Shown here: positions 47,513 to 59,088 of the stretch, piece after piece
Layout: each line of letters begins with the position of its first letter
Position numbering within the stretch: position 1 is the stretch's first letter
Origin: Haematobia irritans
Taxonomy: Eukaryota > Arthropoda > Insecta > Diptera > Muscidae
Reading direction: 5' to 3'
DNA: 64,000 nucleotides
Assembly (NCBI RefSeq): GCF_050003625.1
Contig: NC_134400.1
Span: forward strand, 53,448,066 to 53,512,065
Made by a program: the position numbers and the translations under genes
Notes under the pieces: generated by a model
The model's database searches: none
The model's input: the letters and a program-made list of their open reading frames with translations, nothing else
Told to the model about the DNA's origin: nothing

Positions 47513-47692
47513 GTGGTTCATCTTCAATGCTTGTACGACCACGTTTAAATTCAGCAACCAAATTTTTTACTGTTGCATATGAAGGAGCACTTTCACCTAA
47601 CACATTCACCATATTAATATGAATTTCTTGTCCCGATAAACCTTTTTTATGTAAATATTTAATGACTGCACGCATTTCTAATTTTTCCATTG
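47499..47692 (-). pseudogene. mariner transposase N-terminal HTH region
   Basis: Frame 'MEKLEMRAVIKYLHKKGLSG' continues to 'SAPSYATVKNLVAEFKRGRT', the paired HTH region by which mariner transposases bind their inverted repeats. It starts about 180 bp inside the right end, as expected. It is separated from the catalytic half by the SINE and a deletion. Confidence 0.8.
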
Positions 47693-48442
47693 TAAAAAAA
47701 TTGAGGATGCGTCTTTTTTGAACACCTGTTTCTATATGAAGGAGTTGTCAGATCGAAACAAAATTTAACATGTGTTCTTAACAGAGATGGAAGTTTCCAA
47801 AACACTTAACTTTTTTCTGTTTATACCGCGCTTTTGGTGATAGGCCAAGAAGTTTCCGAACTGCCCTCGTAGAAATATAAAATTTTGGTATTATATTTTT
47901 GGCTCGAGTGGCAATCTTGATTTTTCTGTGAGTGGAGATCTGTTCATCTGGAGGCTATATCGGCCATATACTAACGCAATGTACCAAATTTCAACCGGAT
48001 GAATTTTGCTCCCTCAAGAGGCTCTGGAGGTCAAATTTGGGGATCGGTTTATATGGGGCTATATATAATTATGAACCGATTTGGACCAATTTTTGGACCA
48101 TATACTAACACCACGTACTAAGTTTCTCCCGGATCGGATGAATTTTGCTCCTCCAAGTGGCTCCGGAGGTCATGGTTGTTAGAGAACATATACTAACACC
48201 ATGTACCAAATTCTTAGAGGCTCTGCAAGCCAAATCTGGAGAGGTTTATATGGGGGCTATATATAATTATGAACCGATGTGGACCAATTTTTACATATAC
48301 CAACACCATGTACCAAATTTCAGCCGGATCGGATGAGGCTCCGCAAGCTAAATCTAGGGATCGATTTATATGGGGGCTATGTGTAAAAGTGCACCGATAT
48401 GGCCAATTTGCAATACTATCCAACCTACATCGATAGCAACTA

Positions 48443-49335
48443 AAGGGTGGTTAAATTGTAAGGGCCGATGTTGAATGTGAACCACACCTAAACTACCAGT
48501 TTTTTCCGAATTTTATTTGACATTTCTCTATTTCAGACTTATTCAATTTGAACCATGGACGTCGTGAATGGGCAGAATGGTTCCAAGAAATGGCAACAGT
48601 GGATGATCAATTTTCGAAGAAAATCATCTTCAGTGATGAGGCACATTTTCACCTCAGAGGATTCGTCAATAAACTGAATTGCCGCATTTGGGCGAATGAG
48701 AATCCAAGAATGATTGTCGAAAAACCAATGCACCCACAAAGAGTGACTGTTTGGTGCGGTTTATGGGCTGGCGGCATCATGAGGCCGCCAAAATGAGGCC
48801 GGTCAGGCAGTTACTGTGAATGGTGTTCGCTATCGTGAGATGATAAAGATGGCCCGAATTGGAAGATATGGATGTGGACGATATGTGGTTTCAGCAGGAC
48901 GGTGCCACTTGCCACACAGCTAACGAAAAATGACTCTTTTGCGCAACAAATTCAATGGCCGTGTTATCTAACGTAATGGCGATGTCAATTGGCCGCCAAG
49001 ATCATGTAATTTGACACCGTTGGACTTTTTTCTTTGGGGTTATTTGAAAGAAAAGGTGTACGTCGATAAGCCACCAACAATTCAAGAGCTAAAGGATGAT
49101 ATAATTCGGCACATTAACGGCATAGAACCTCCATTATGCCTCAGCGTCATTGAAAATTTGGACCATCGGATGAAGGTGTGCCACCGAGGTCGCGGCGCCC
49201 ATTTGGCCGATATTTTGTTCCATGCATAATTGAGTAATACCAATATATCATAATAAAATAAAATTACAATAATTTCCTAAATAGTTTGTGTTTTATTCAA
49301 AATCAACATCGGCCCTTGAAATTTTAACCACCCTT
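48443..49335 (+). mobile_element. DD41D-type transposon, second family, inactive
   Basis: Inverted ends AAGGGTGGTTAAATTGTAAG and (complement) AAGGGTGGTTAAAATTTCAA extend over about 33 bp to 'GGGCCGATGTTGA'. TA flanks at 48441-48442 and 49336-49337 match the interrupted S2 target 'aactacttgtgcc'. 893 bp; transposase is broken. Confidence 0.85.
48548..49229 (+). pseudogene. DD41D-type transposase, N-terminally deleted and frame-broken
   Basis: The first part reads 'REWAEWFQEMATVDDQFSKK' and 'IIFSDEAHFHLRGFVNKLNC', with the first catalytic Asp. A frameshift near 48790 ends it. 'DMWFQQDGATCHTA' (second Asp) follows in a broken stretch with stops. The frame from 49011 has 'LTPLDFFLWGYLKEKVY' with the third Asp. 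It is clearly related to 43322-44035, yet diverged, with different inverted repeats. The HTH region is missing, as in the other DD41D copies. It is not functional. Confidence 0.85.
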
Positions 49336-49559
49336 TACTTGTGCCAAGTTTTAAGTCGATATATTGTTTCGTTTGGAAGATAGCGTGATTTCAACAGACG
49401 AACGGACGGCATGCTTAGATCGACTCAGAATTTCACCACGACCCAGAATATATATACTTTATGGGGTCTTAGAGCAATATTTCGATGTGTTACAAGCAGA
49501 ATGACAAAGTTAATATAGTTACCCCCATTCTATGGTGGAGTGTATAAAAATGTTTTCTT

Positions 49560-49900
49560 AATTACAAAAAACTTTAAACCAACGACGCTAAATCCTTAAA
49601 ATAAGTCTTAGCCTATATTTGAAGCGTTTTTATCTTAAATCGAAAGTTTCAATATTTAAGTTAATTTAAGGACATTTTCTTTAAATTAAAAATGTATTTC
49701 CTTACATTAAGGAAAATTAGCCTTAGTTCAAAGACATGCCACTTTAACGGAGGGACGCAAATTTACAAAATTTGTGTCCTAAATTTACTGAAAAAAAATG
49801 TTTGAACCAAAGATTATAAACATTATTTTAATTAAAATTTCATTATTTTAAAGAAATTTGTCCTTAATATTTAATATCACGTAAATATTTTTTTAAGTGT
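49560..49900. repeat. TTTAAGG-word element fragment, inverted
   Basis: Reverse-oriented copy of the left half of 42323-42953, ending '..atatcacgtaaatattttt' and 'aagtgta'. Confidence 0.7.
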
Positions 49901-50300
49901 ATATAAGAATTCATGGGTCGGGTCGATTTTTTCTCTTTATACAGAATAAAATCGGTTTTTATACTGATGATAAAATTCAATTATGCTTATTACAAAAAAT
50001 ATTTTGTTTAAACCTTTTTAAATTGTTTATTTTTTATTTTTTTTTAAGAAATTAAATTTTCTTTATTCCAAGTATGTCCCAAACAAATTATGAACTAAAC
50101 TTGGCTATAAATTTTAATGGTCATACTAAATTACTACAAAATTCAATACTAAATTGTCGTTATTTTAACAATGCATTATGGAAAGCTCAAAATAATTGAA
50201 TACATTTTAGTTAAAATAGTTATTAAAACATTTTTGAAAGACTTCGATAGCACACGAAAGGACATTTGTTTCCTACAATAAATTACGCATAACTCAAATT
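49901..50300. other. AT-rich spacer, nothing recognised
   Basis: T-runs and AT-rich sequence only. Confidence 0.4.
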
Positions 50301-51524
50301 AAAACAAGTAAGGAAAGTCTAAAGTCGGGCGGGGCCGACTATATTATACCCTGCACCACTTTGTAGATCTAAATTTTCGATACCATATCACATCCGTCAA
50401 ATGTGTTGGGTGCTATATATAAAGGTTTGTCCCAAATACATACATTTAAATATCACTCGATTTGGACAGAATTTGATAGACTTTTACAAAATCTATAGAC
50501 TCAAAATTTATGTTGGCTAATGCACTAGGGTGGAACACAATTTTAGTAAAAAATATGGGCAACATTTAAATCTGAAGCAATTTTAAGGAAACTTCGCAAA
50601 AGTTTATTTATGATTTGTCGCTCGATATATATGTATTAGAAGTTTAGGAAAATTAGAGTCATTTTTACAACTTTTCGACTAAGCAGTGGCGATTTACAAG
50701 GAAAATGTTGGTATTTTGACCATTTTTGTCGAAATCAGAAAAACATATATATGGAAGCTATATCTAAATCTGAACCGATTTCAATCAAATTTGGCACACA
50801 TGACTATACTACCAATTGTACTCCTTGTGCAAAAAAATCTACTCCCTGTGCAAAATTTCAACCAAATTAGGCCAAAACTCTGGCTTTTAGGACCATATTA
50901 GTCCATATCGGGCGAAAGATATATATGGGAGCTATATCTAAATCTGAACCGATTTCAATCAAATTTTGCACACATGACTATATTACTAATTGTACTCCTA
51001 ATGCAAAATTTCAACCAAATTGGGCCAAAACTCTGGCTTCTGGGCCATATAAGTCCATATCGGGCGAAAAATATATATGGAAGCTATATCTAAATCGGGT
51101 CCGATTTCAATCAAATGTTGCACACTTGACTATACGACTAAGTGTTATGTTTGTACAAAATTTCAAGCAAATCGGTATAAAACTCTGGCTGCTGGGTCCA
51201 TATTAGTGCATATCGGGCGAAAGATATATATGGGAGCTATATCTAAATCTGAACCGATTTCTTCCAAAATCAATAGGGTTCTATTCTGACCCAAATTAGG
51301 AACATGTGCCAAATTTGAAGGCGATTGGACTTAAATTGCGACCTAGACTTCGATCACAAAAATGTGTTCACAGACAGACGGACGGACGGACAGGCGGACA
51401 TGGTTATATCGACTTTGGCATTATTGCCAAAGACACCATGTGTCTATCTCGTCTCCTTCTGGGTGTTACAAACATATGCACTAACTTATAATACCCTGTT
51501 CCACATTGTGGCGCAGGGTATAAA
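50301..51524 (+). mobile_element. S1 GTCY element, complete
   Basis: Starts 'aaaacaagtaaggaaagtct' with the GC hairpin 'gtcgggcggggccgac' and ends 'gtggcgcagggtataaa'. It has about four 150-bp units, a GACGGACGGACGGACAGGCGGAC-type tract at 51375-51400 and no coding capacity. The best uninterrupted S1 reference in the window (1.22 kb). Confidence 0.85.
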
Positions 51525-53030
51525 GAGAATCGGATCTAAAACGAATCCATACATCAATTCTGCGTATTTTGGTTCGGAATAAATACCAAAATCATTAGTG
51601 TAAATGATTTTTGCAGGATTTTTTTTTATGTATATTCACTTATTCAATAGTATCCATTATTACTCATTTCTTACTCGAAGAGATTTTCCTTTGCCCTAAT
51701 CTAGTTCTCTAAAACAATGTTCTTAGGGATTTCCAAATTTTTGGAACTCAAAATCTACAAAATGGAAATATGTTCATTAGACACAATTTTACTTGCAACA
51801 TAAGTATTTCTCATTTGGGACTTAGTGTATATGCATTTAAATTGCTGTTTCTCGAGAGTGTGCCTTCCTTGGCAGTACTTTGTTGAACATTCATTAGTAC
51901 ACTAAAATTCAGCAACTTTTCAAGTTGAAGTTGCTAGGGGGAAATTGGCTTTCGAATGAATTGTTTACAATCTCAAGTGTAGGTAGCTCTCACCAAAAGT
52001 ACATGATGCAATCAATGCTGTGCATTGCAACTCAGTTCCATTAGGTCTTCACATCTACACAATCCAGATTAACCCAACACTCGGGTCTATTGTCTTGGGA
52101 TTTTTCATTATTTTCCAGAACAATGATGTAATTATGCCCAGGACCTAAGCTTGTTCTCTTGTTCCGTCTGTATTCATTCACACAGCCATTGTTGTTGGTT
52201 TTGCTGTTGTTGTTGTTAAAACTACCTGTATGAGATTCATAAGGCGGCGCACTTGTGTACGTTACAATAGAAGGGATGATGAAATACACTCTGTATTCCA
52301 GATGAGATTATTGTGATGAGTGTAGGTTGAAAAAAAATGATGAAATAGAAATATCCAAAAAATCCTATATGAAAGGGCCAGGTATTATAGCAGTATGTTA
52401 ACACACATCCATGTAAGGATAGTGGTATTCCTACTTTGGTTGGAGGGTCAAATTTTTCGAATGCTTGCAGTGTTTGGTTATATGGTATTTTTCTTAACTT
52501 CATAGATTATTTGAAAATAATTTATGTGCATGATTTTGCTATTTCGTAAATTTCTACTATTTTTAAGAGATAGAGAAAAAGTCGAATTATCCTTATCAAA
52601 ATGACACTGGAAAAAACCTTGCCCGTTTCCAAAAATTGTGTGTTTACATTAATGATTTTGGTGTTGATTTCGAGCCAAAGAAGCGGAAAATTGAAGTAAG
52701 GATACCTTTAAGACACCATTCTCTTTTAAATTTGAGTTTTGCATATTACATACTAGGCAACAAATTTCAATTTATTCGCTTTTTTCTGTTTTTTTTTTCG
52801 TGTGTTATCAATGTCCTTGCTAATCATGACAACTTAAATATCCAAATTAAGACAAGTAGAAATTACGCTATATTTTACGTTAAAATTGACTTTTAAAGTA
52901 AGTGTTGGAAAACTTCTCATATTTTTGAACGTTTTTGTTCTTTGTAGTCAAGATACAAAAAGTAAAAAAATGTAAACACGATTTCATGACCTTATTCTAA
53001 CCAAATTTTTATTTATGTTAGGATACCCAT
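51525..53030. other. 1.5 kb low-repeat stretch, no gene recognised
   Basis: Holds only short remnants of the TTTAAGG-word family (about 51560-51620, 52610-52700) and a GTT-rich tract at 52190-52220. Overlapping minus frames of 82 and 88 codons (52041-52503) show no recognisable domain. No convincing gene. Confidence 0.4.
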
Positions 53031-53357
53031 TTTTATACCCTAAACTACATAGTGGTCAGGGTATAATAACTTTGATGTGCCAAAAAAATGTGGCTACCAG
53101 AAATATTGATTTTAAACCCAATAAAATATATACCGATCGACTCAGAATCACCTCTTGAGTCGATCTAGCGCTTGGTGTCCGTCCGTCTGTCCATGCATTT
53201 ATTGTTCACAGGATTCCGGTCGCAATTATTAACCAATTTTGATGAAATTTGTTCAGGGTGTTGTTTGGCCACAAGCACGAACGCTATTGAATTTGGATCG
53301 AAATCGGAAATCAAACTTATCGGAAATCGGATCAAATTTAGATATAGCTCCCATATG
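53031..53357 (-). mobile_element. S3 GTCY element fragment
   Basis: Starts 'ataccctaaactacatagtg' and 'gtcagggtataata', with GTCCGTCCGTCTGTCC at 53178-53193. Broken at 53357, exactly where mariner copy 2 begins. Confidence 0.75.
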
Positions 53358-53535
53358 GGTGGTCAAGCAACTCGTACTTTAATGCGTTGATTTTAGCCAT
53401 TGTTAAAACACTCTTGTGCGCTCGTGGTTGTCTTGATGAAAAATTATTTTTGTGTGTTGTAAGCCAGGACGTTTTTCTCGAATTAATACATTTGATTGAT
53501 CCAAAAGGTTGCAATAGTACTCTGAATTTATTGTT

Positions 53536-53853
53536 TTACAGATAGCCAATCAATAAAATTCCTTTGAAGTCCCACAAAACCGTTGCCATAACCTTACCAG
53601 CCGATTGAATTGTTTTTGTCATCTTTGGGGCACTTCCTCCAGCTTCAGTCCATTGTTTGGATCGTTCTTTTGTCTCTGGAGTATAGTGGTGGATCCATGT
53701 CTCATCCACAGTTATGAAACGACGCTTAAAATCCATTTTATTTCGCTTAAAACGATCCAAACCAGCTTGAGAAATGTTCATTCTTATGCGTTTTTGATCG
53801 ACTGTTAACAAATGCGGCACCCATCTTGCAGAAAGCTTTTTCATCTGTAACAT
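53536..53853 (-). pseudogene. mariner transposase, first catalytic region
   Basis: The 105-codon minus frame includes 'ARWVPHLLTVDQKRIR' (the WVPH motif of mariners), the first catalytic Asp in 'ITVDETWIHHY', and 'SAGKVMATVLWDFKGILL'. It supplies the part missing from copy 1. The C-terminal region continues to 53358 with frame changes. N-terminal HTH parts are at 54000-54120 and 57649-57725, separated by the LINE. Confidence 0.85.
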
Positions 53854-53953
53854 AGTTCTTCATGCAAAATTAAATGGACTCGATCATTTGAGATGTCCAT
53901 GATATTAGCAATTTCACGCACTTTTATTCGTCGATCATTTAATACCATATCAT

Positions 53954-53974
53954 AGGTTAGGTTAGGTTAGGTTG
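53954..53974 (-). mobile_element. 21-bp LINE/SINE 3'-tail insertion
   Basis: Four GGTTA/GGTTG-type repeats are flanked by the 6-bp direct repeat TATCAT (53948-53953 and 53975-53980) within mariner sequence. It fits an extremely 5'-truncated retroposition of the TAACC-tailed LINE or SINE. Confidence 0.7.
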
Positions 53975-54279
53975 TATCATGCACTTTGGCTACAATTTCT
54001 GTTTTTGTAGTGGACGTCCAAAAACGTGGTTCATCTTCAATGCTTGTACGACCACGTTTAAATTCAGCAACCCAATTTTTTACTGTTGGATATGAAGGAG
54101 CACTTTCACCTAACAAATTCACCATATCATTACAATCCCACGGCGGCGGGTTCTACGCACCGGATTGACCCGATGGATACCAGCCATCGGCCAGCGGCTG
54201 CCACCTCAGTGTACGTGTTGTCTCGTCCGTTTTTTCGTGTTGGAGAAGGTGCATCCCGGGGAGCCTTCTCCGTCTGCTT

Positions 54280-56190
54280 TTGGTCCGAGCCGGGATAGAG
54301 GAAAACCACGGACCATGGTACTGTGCCGTCTGCCGAAATCGAATTCACCATCGCTCGGTTTCGGTGAGGTGTAACCGGTGCATGGAATGGGTGCACTTCC
54401 GGAACTGCTCCGGCCTAACATCGCTGAGGGAGTATAGTCAAACTGACTTCGTGGCAGGATGCTGTGCGAATGACAGCAGCAGTGGGTCATCTGATTATGT
54501 GACCCCACTGACTTCTCCCGCACAACAATATTCTCCGCCGCAGCATCTTACACCGAATATTGTTGTACCAGTTCCGGAGAGTGCATCATTTTTGCAATTT
54601 AATTGCAACGGGCTCCGTGGTAAGATTAGTGAGATCGTAGACTTTATGAATCCCACCTGCAGCCTACGACATTGTGATGGGTACAATGTCCTACGGAAGG
54701 ATCGCACAAGAAATGGAGGTGGTGGCCTGGCTTTCATATTACACCGTTCCGTGCAGTATAGACCTATCACGCTTGTGCTAGACACTAATGACCCGTACAT
54801 GGAATGTATGGGGGTAGCAGTTAAGTGTGGGGCTGCCGAGATAGAGCTATACAATGTGTACATACCGCCGGTTGGTAGCTGTGCTCCAGGTTATAGCCCA
54901 AACATTGAGTGGTTGTTGAGCGGGCATAACCGATTGGTTCTAGGAGATTTTAATGCCCACCATGAACTTTGGCATTCTCTCCTGGGTAATGACCAGAGGG
55001 GCATAGCTTTGTCAGAGCAGATAGACGACTCCACATTTTGCACGGTGAACGAAGAGGCTCCCACGAGAATTATGGGTGACTGCAGCAGTTCGCCAGATTT
55101 ATCGTTAGCATCGCCTGGTCTGATAAATGACGTCTCCTGGCAACCCGTCATTTCATTGGGTTCGGACCACCTCCCCGTAATTCTCACCATCAACCGACCC
55201 TCCGATTTCATAACCTCTGAACGCCGGACGTTTATCAATCAAAAGAAAGCCAACTGGGAAGGCTTCAGAGAATACACCGATCGCCGCTTCAGTGAGCTCC
55301 CGTCCCCCTCACATGTTTATGTTGCCCAGAGGGATTTCCGGGACATCATCAACGCAGCAGCCGCTCGCTTCATACCCGCTGGTCGAATTGCCCAAGTGAG
55401 GCCCAACTTCCCAGCCGAAGCGGCGGGACTCGCAGACGAGCGTGATGAACGCCGTCGTGCTAACCCTGCTGATCCTAGAATCAGAGAACTAAATCTAGAG
55501 ATTAGTAAAATAGTCGACGAGCACAAGCGGAACACTTGGTTAGAGCACCTGAAGCAATGTAACTTAGGAACGGGAACTGGTAAATTGTGGTCAACAGTTA
55601 GAGCCCTCTCGAACCCCTCCACAAGGGATGATGGGATTTCAGTCACATTTGGCGACGTGACTGTGACTGATCCGAAGAGGTGCGCCAAATACTTCAACCG
55701 ACAGTTTGTCGAGCATCCCGAGAGTGATAGAGCGAAAAGGAGAGCCACCCGTCGTGTACGTGGTCTCCGAGCCGATGACACACCACAATTTACTGCAGCC
55801 GAAGTTACCAATGTCATCAACAGCGCGAAACCATCTAAGGCGGTGGGCCCTGACGGAATTTCAATGCTAATGCTGAAGCATCTGGGAATACTTGGAGTTG
55901 AGTACCTGACCAGACTCCTCAATTTGTCTTTGGAATCACACATTATACCCGATGTCTGGAAAATGGGAAGGGTGATTCCACTACTGAAACCGGGCAAAGA
56001 TTCGAGCAAAGGTGAATCGTACAGACCGATATCCCTTCTTTCGCCAGTAGCCAAGACAGTTGAGGCATTACTCCTCCCCAGCCTTGTGGAGAATTTTCCA
56101 GCTGCCCACCATCAACATGGATTCCGTAAGGTACATATGGATTCCGTAAGGTACGACAACAGCCTTACATGCCATTTCGACACATATTAA
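54280..56190 (+). pseudogene. LINE ORF part 1: zinc finger, endonuclease, RT N-half
   Basis: Residues ~11-55 form a PHD-like finger: 'WYCAVC', then 'VRCNRCMEWVHFRNC'. An AP-type endonuclease follows, with 'LQFNCNGLRGKISEI' (~105), 'GDFNAHHELWH' (~225) and 'LGSDHLPVIL' (~294). Between the first and 'GYNVLRKDRTRNGGGG' the usual Q-E-T block carrying a catalytic Glu is absent ('DFMNPTCSLRHCDG'), suggesting an in-frame deletion. The RT starts with 'AKPSKAVGPDGI' (~516) and 'YRPISLLSPVAK'. The frame ends at 56190 because a 20-bp tandem duplication ('ggattccgtaaggtac' plus atat, near 56120-56155) shifts it. The start codon is uncertain; the frame is open from 54169. Confidence 0.85.
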
Positions 56191-57586
56191 TAAGGGACTT
56201 AACCAGCCCAGGCCGTGTCATAGGACGGTCCTCGTGGCGCTTGACCTATCGAAAGCATTCGATACGGTCAACCATGCCACATTATTTGAGGACATCGAGA
56301 ATACGTCCCTACCGACAGGAGCGAAGCGTTAGGTGCTGAATTATATGTGTGGACGCCAGTCGTACGTGGAATTCAGGGACAGAAAGTCAAGAACGCGTAG
56401 AGTTAAACAGGGAGTTCCCCAAGGTGGGGTGATATCTCCGGCACTGTTTAACTTCTACATGTCCTCGATTCCACCCCCTCCTGACGGCGTCGAGATTGTA
56501 TCATATGCGGATGACTGTACAATCTTGGCATCTGGGCCCAATGTTGATGACATTTGCGATCGGTTGAACGTCTACATAGCTAATCTCACCAGTTATTTCA
56601 CTGCGAGAAACTTGAGGATATCCCCCACCAAATCCTCAGCCACACTATTTACTACATGGACGGCAGAAGTACGCAGGCAGTTGAATATCAGAGTCGATGG
56701 AGTAATAATTCCGACCACAAATTACCCCAAGATTCTTGGGGTCACATTCGACAGCCTTTTTAGGTCATCTGCCCATGCCACTGCAATTTGCAATAAGCTC
56801 CGTGGTAGAAACAAGGTCCTCAAGTCACTTGCCGGCAGTACTTGGGGTGCGGACAAAGAAACCTTGCTAACTACTTGTAAGGCAATTGGCCGGTCAGTGG
56901 TAAACTATGCAGCGCCAGTGTGGACACCGCAGACCAGTGATACGCAGTGGAATAACATACAAACCTGCCAGAACGCTGCTCTTAGAACTGCGACTGGGTG
57001 TCTCCGCAGCACACCCCTGGATCACCTTTATGTGGAGACAAAGATCATCCCTGTGCGAAGACACAACTACATGTTGTCAAAGCAGTATCTCCTGGGTTGT
57101 TATCGCAGTAATCATCCAAACCACCATCTTATGGATACACAACCACCACCCAGGAACGTAAGGGTTGATATACATAATCTAGAGCGCGAGATCCAGCGCT
57201 ATAAAAGAGAGCCTCTAGATCAAGCAGCGTACCAGGCAGGTTTGAACAGGATTCATGAGGATACTGTAGCTGAAGCGGTGAGAAGCTACAAGGTTAATCC
57301 TGTTCTTGGAGTCCGACCACCGCCCATAGCACCGGAGGAAAGAGACCTCCCACGGCAGACTAGGGTAGTTTTGGCCCAATTAAGATCAGGCAAGTGCAGC
57401 CGCCTCAATTCCTACTTATCGGTGATTGATAGCAGCGTAGCTGACGTTTGTCGAATTTGCAACCAAGGGCCACACGACACACGTCATCTTTTCTCTTGCC
57501 CAGCCAAACCAACCCGACTTACCACCAGATCACTCTGGACACACCCCACCTTAGTCGCAGAGTTCCTTGATCTGCCAACCAGCTGA
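56156..57586 (+). pseudogene. LINE ORF part 2: RT core and C-terminus
   Basis: In the frame restored after the duplication the sequence reads 'TTALHAISTHINKGL', then 'VALDLSKAFDTVNH' (RT motif A Asp), to a TAG at 56330-56332 where a Trp codon is likely ancestral. It then continues open for 417 codons: 'KQGVPQGGVISPALFNF' (motif B), 'VSYADDCTILA' (catalytic YADD), 'LRISPTKSSATLF' and 'KILGVTFD'. A thumb region and a C-terminal 'CRICNQGPHDTRHLFSC' Cys/His motif complete it. The RT active site is preserved, so only the duplication, one stop and the endonuclease gap disable it. No RNase H was seen, unlike the LINE at 4591-5775. Confidence 0.85.
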
Positions 57587-57729
57587 TGTACCAAGCGTAT
57601 AACATGAAATGGATGAGATCACAATAAACTGTTACAACAACAACAACAACCATATCATGAATTTGTCCCGATAAACCTTTTTTATGTAATTTTTTACTGA
57701 CAGCACGCATTTCTAATTTTTCCATTGTA
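57519..57729 (-). pseudogene. mariner transposase N-terminus, remnant
   Basis: Only 57649-57725 is mariner ('MEKLEMRAVSKKLHKKGLSG'); the rest of this open frame is LINE 3' UTR read backwards. It matches the N-terminus of copy 1 at 47499-47692. Confidence 0.75.
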
Positions 57730-57730
57730 A

Positions 57731-59088
57731 AACAAGTAAGAAAGTCTAAAGTCGGGCGGAGCCGACTATATTATACCCTGCACCACTTTGTAAATCTAAA
57801 TTTTCGATACCATATCACATCCGTCGAATGTGTTGGGGGCTATATATAAAGGTTTGTCCCAAGTACATACATTTAAATATCACTCGATCTGGACAGAATT
57901 TGATAGACTTCTACAAATCTATAGACTCAAAATTTAAGTCGGCTAATGCACTAGGGTGGAACACAATATTAGTAAAAAAATATGTGAAACATTGAAATCT
58001 GAAGCAATTTTAAGGAAACTTCGCAAAAGTTTATTTATGATTTATCGCTCGATATATATGTATTAGAAGTTTAGGATAATTAGAGTCATTTTTACAACTT
58101 TTGGACTAAGCAGTGGCGATTTTACAAGGAAAATGTTGGTATTTTGACCATTTTTGTCGAAATCAGAAAAACATATATATGGGAGCTATATCTAACTCGG
58201 AACCGATTTCAACCAAATTTGGCACGCATAGCAACTATGCTAATTCTACTCTCTGTGCAAAATGTCAACTAAATCGGAGTTAAAAATTGGACTCTGTGGT
58301 CATATGAGTGTAAATCGGGCGAAAGCTATATATGGGAGATATATCTAAATCGGAACCGATTTCAACCAAATTTGGCACGCATAGCTGCAATGCTAATTCT
58401 ACTCCCTGTGCAAAATTTCAACTAAATCGGAGCAAAAAATTGGCCTCTGTGGTCATATGAATGTAAATCGGGCGAAAGCTATATATGGGAGATATATCCA
58501 AATCTGAACCGATTTCAACCAAATGTGGCACGCATAGCTACAATGCTAATTCTACTCCCTGTGCAAAATTTCAACTAAATCGGAGCAAAAAATTGGCCTC
58601 TGTGGGCAAATGAGTGTAAATCGGGCGAAAGCTATATATGAGAGCTATATCTAAATCTGAACCGATTTGGCTGATATTTTGCAAATTTTTCGAAACTCAA
58701 AAAATATTCGGATGTACGGAGTTAGAGGAAGATCGCTTGATATACACGACAATTATGACCAGATCGGTGAAAAATATATATGGCAGCTATATATAAATCT
58801 GAACCGATTTTTTCCAAAATCAATAGGGATCGTCTTTGAGACGAAACAGGACCCTATACCAAATTTTAGGACAATCGGACTAAAACTGCGAGCTGTACTT
58901 TGCACACAAAAATACACCAACAGACAGACAGACAGACAGACAGACGGACATCGCTAAATCGACTCAGAATTTAATTCTAAGCCGATCCGTATACTAAAAG
59001 GTTGGTCTATGATTACTCCTTCTTGGCGTTACATACAAATGCACACACTTATTATACCCTGTACCACAGTAGTGGTGAAGGGTATAAA
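57731..59088 (+). mobile_element. S1 GTCY element with exact borders
   Basis: Inserted between mariner bases '..ccattgtaaaa' and 'aaattg..', which are contiguous in copy 1 (47690-47705). It runs from 'caagtaagaaagtct' plus GC hairpin to 'gtggtgaagggtataaaa'. It contains four ~150-bp units and a CAGACAGACAGACAGACAGA-type tract at 58919-58946. It defines the termini of this element group. Confidence 0.85.

Larger units (their letters stand above)
45449..47869 (-). mobile_element. mariner (DD34D), copy 1, carrying two insertions
   Basis: Inverted ends share 'AGGGCRGTTCGGAAACTTCT' and are flanked by TA (45447-45448 and 47870-47871). It inserted into a 29-bp unit of the S2 array. It is interrupted by an AACAAATT-word element (46077-47148) and a SINE (47166-47512), and about 320 bp of transposase present in copy 2 is missing next to the SINE. 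Confidence 0.85.
44800..49545 (+). mobile_element. S2 GTCY element, heavily interrupted
   Basis: Pieces in order: degenerate terminal block (44800-45020), 29-bp array (45215-45448), then after the mariner the array end and 153-bp units (47870-48442), then after a DD41D element the 'gccaagttttaagtcg' block, GACGAACGGACGG tract and 'ggtggagtgtataaaa' end (49336-49545). The two transposons both sit at TA sites within it. Confidence 0.75.
54131..57648 (+). mobile_element. Near full-length LINE with PHD-like finger, EN and RT
   Basis: The 10-bp duplication ACCATATCAT flanks it exactly (54121-54130 and 57649-57658) inside mariner copy 2. Its composition is much less AT-rich than the surroundings. 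Order: 5' UTR, zinc finger, AP-like endonuclease, reverse transcriptase, C-terminal Cys/His motif, and a (CAA)n tail. A small duplication and one stop codon split the ORF. A jockey/I-group assignment is inferred. Confidence 0.9.

Noticed and set aside
52041..52503. Overlapping 82- and 88-codon minus frames as a host gene
   Set aside because: No conserved motif, start context or splice support; the region otherwise holds only repeat remnants.
53954..53974. TTAGG-like repeats resembling insect telomere sequence
   Set aside because: Only four units, flanked by a short target duplication, and identical to the LINE/SINE tail in the window. Flies are also known to lack TTAGG telomeres.
55317..56054. 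245-codon minus-strand frame opposite the LINE
   Set aside because: It is an antisense shadow of the LINE ORF, which carries the recognisable endonuclease and RT motifs.
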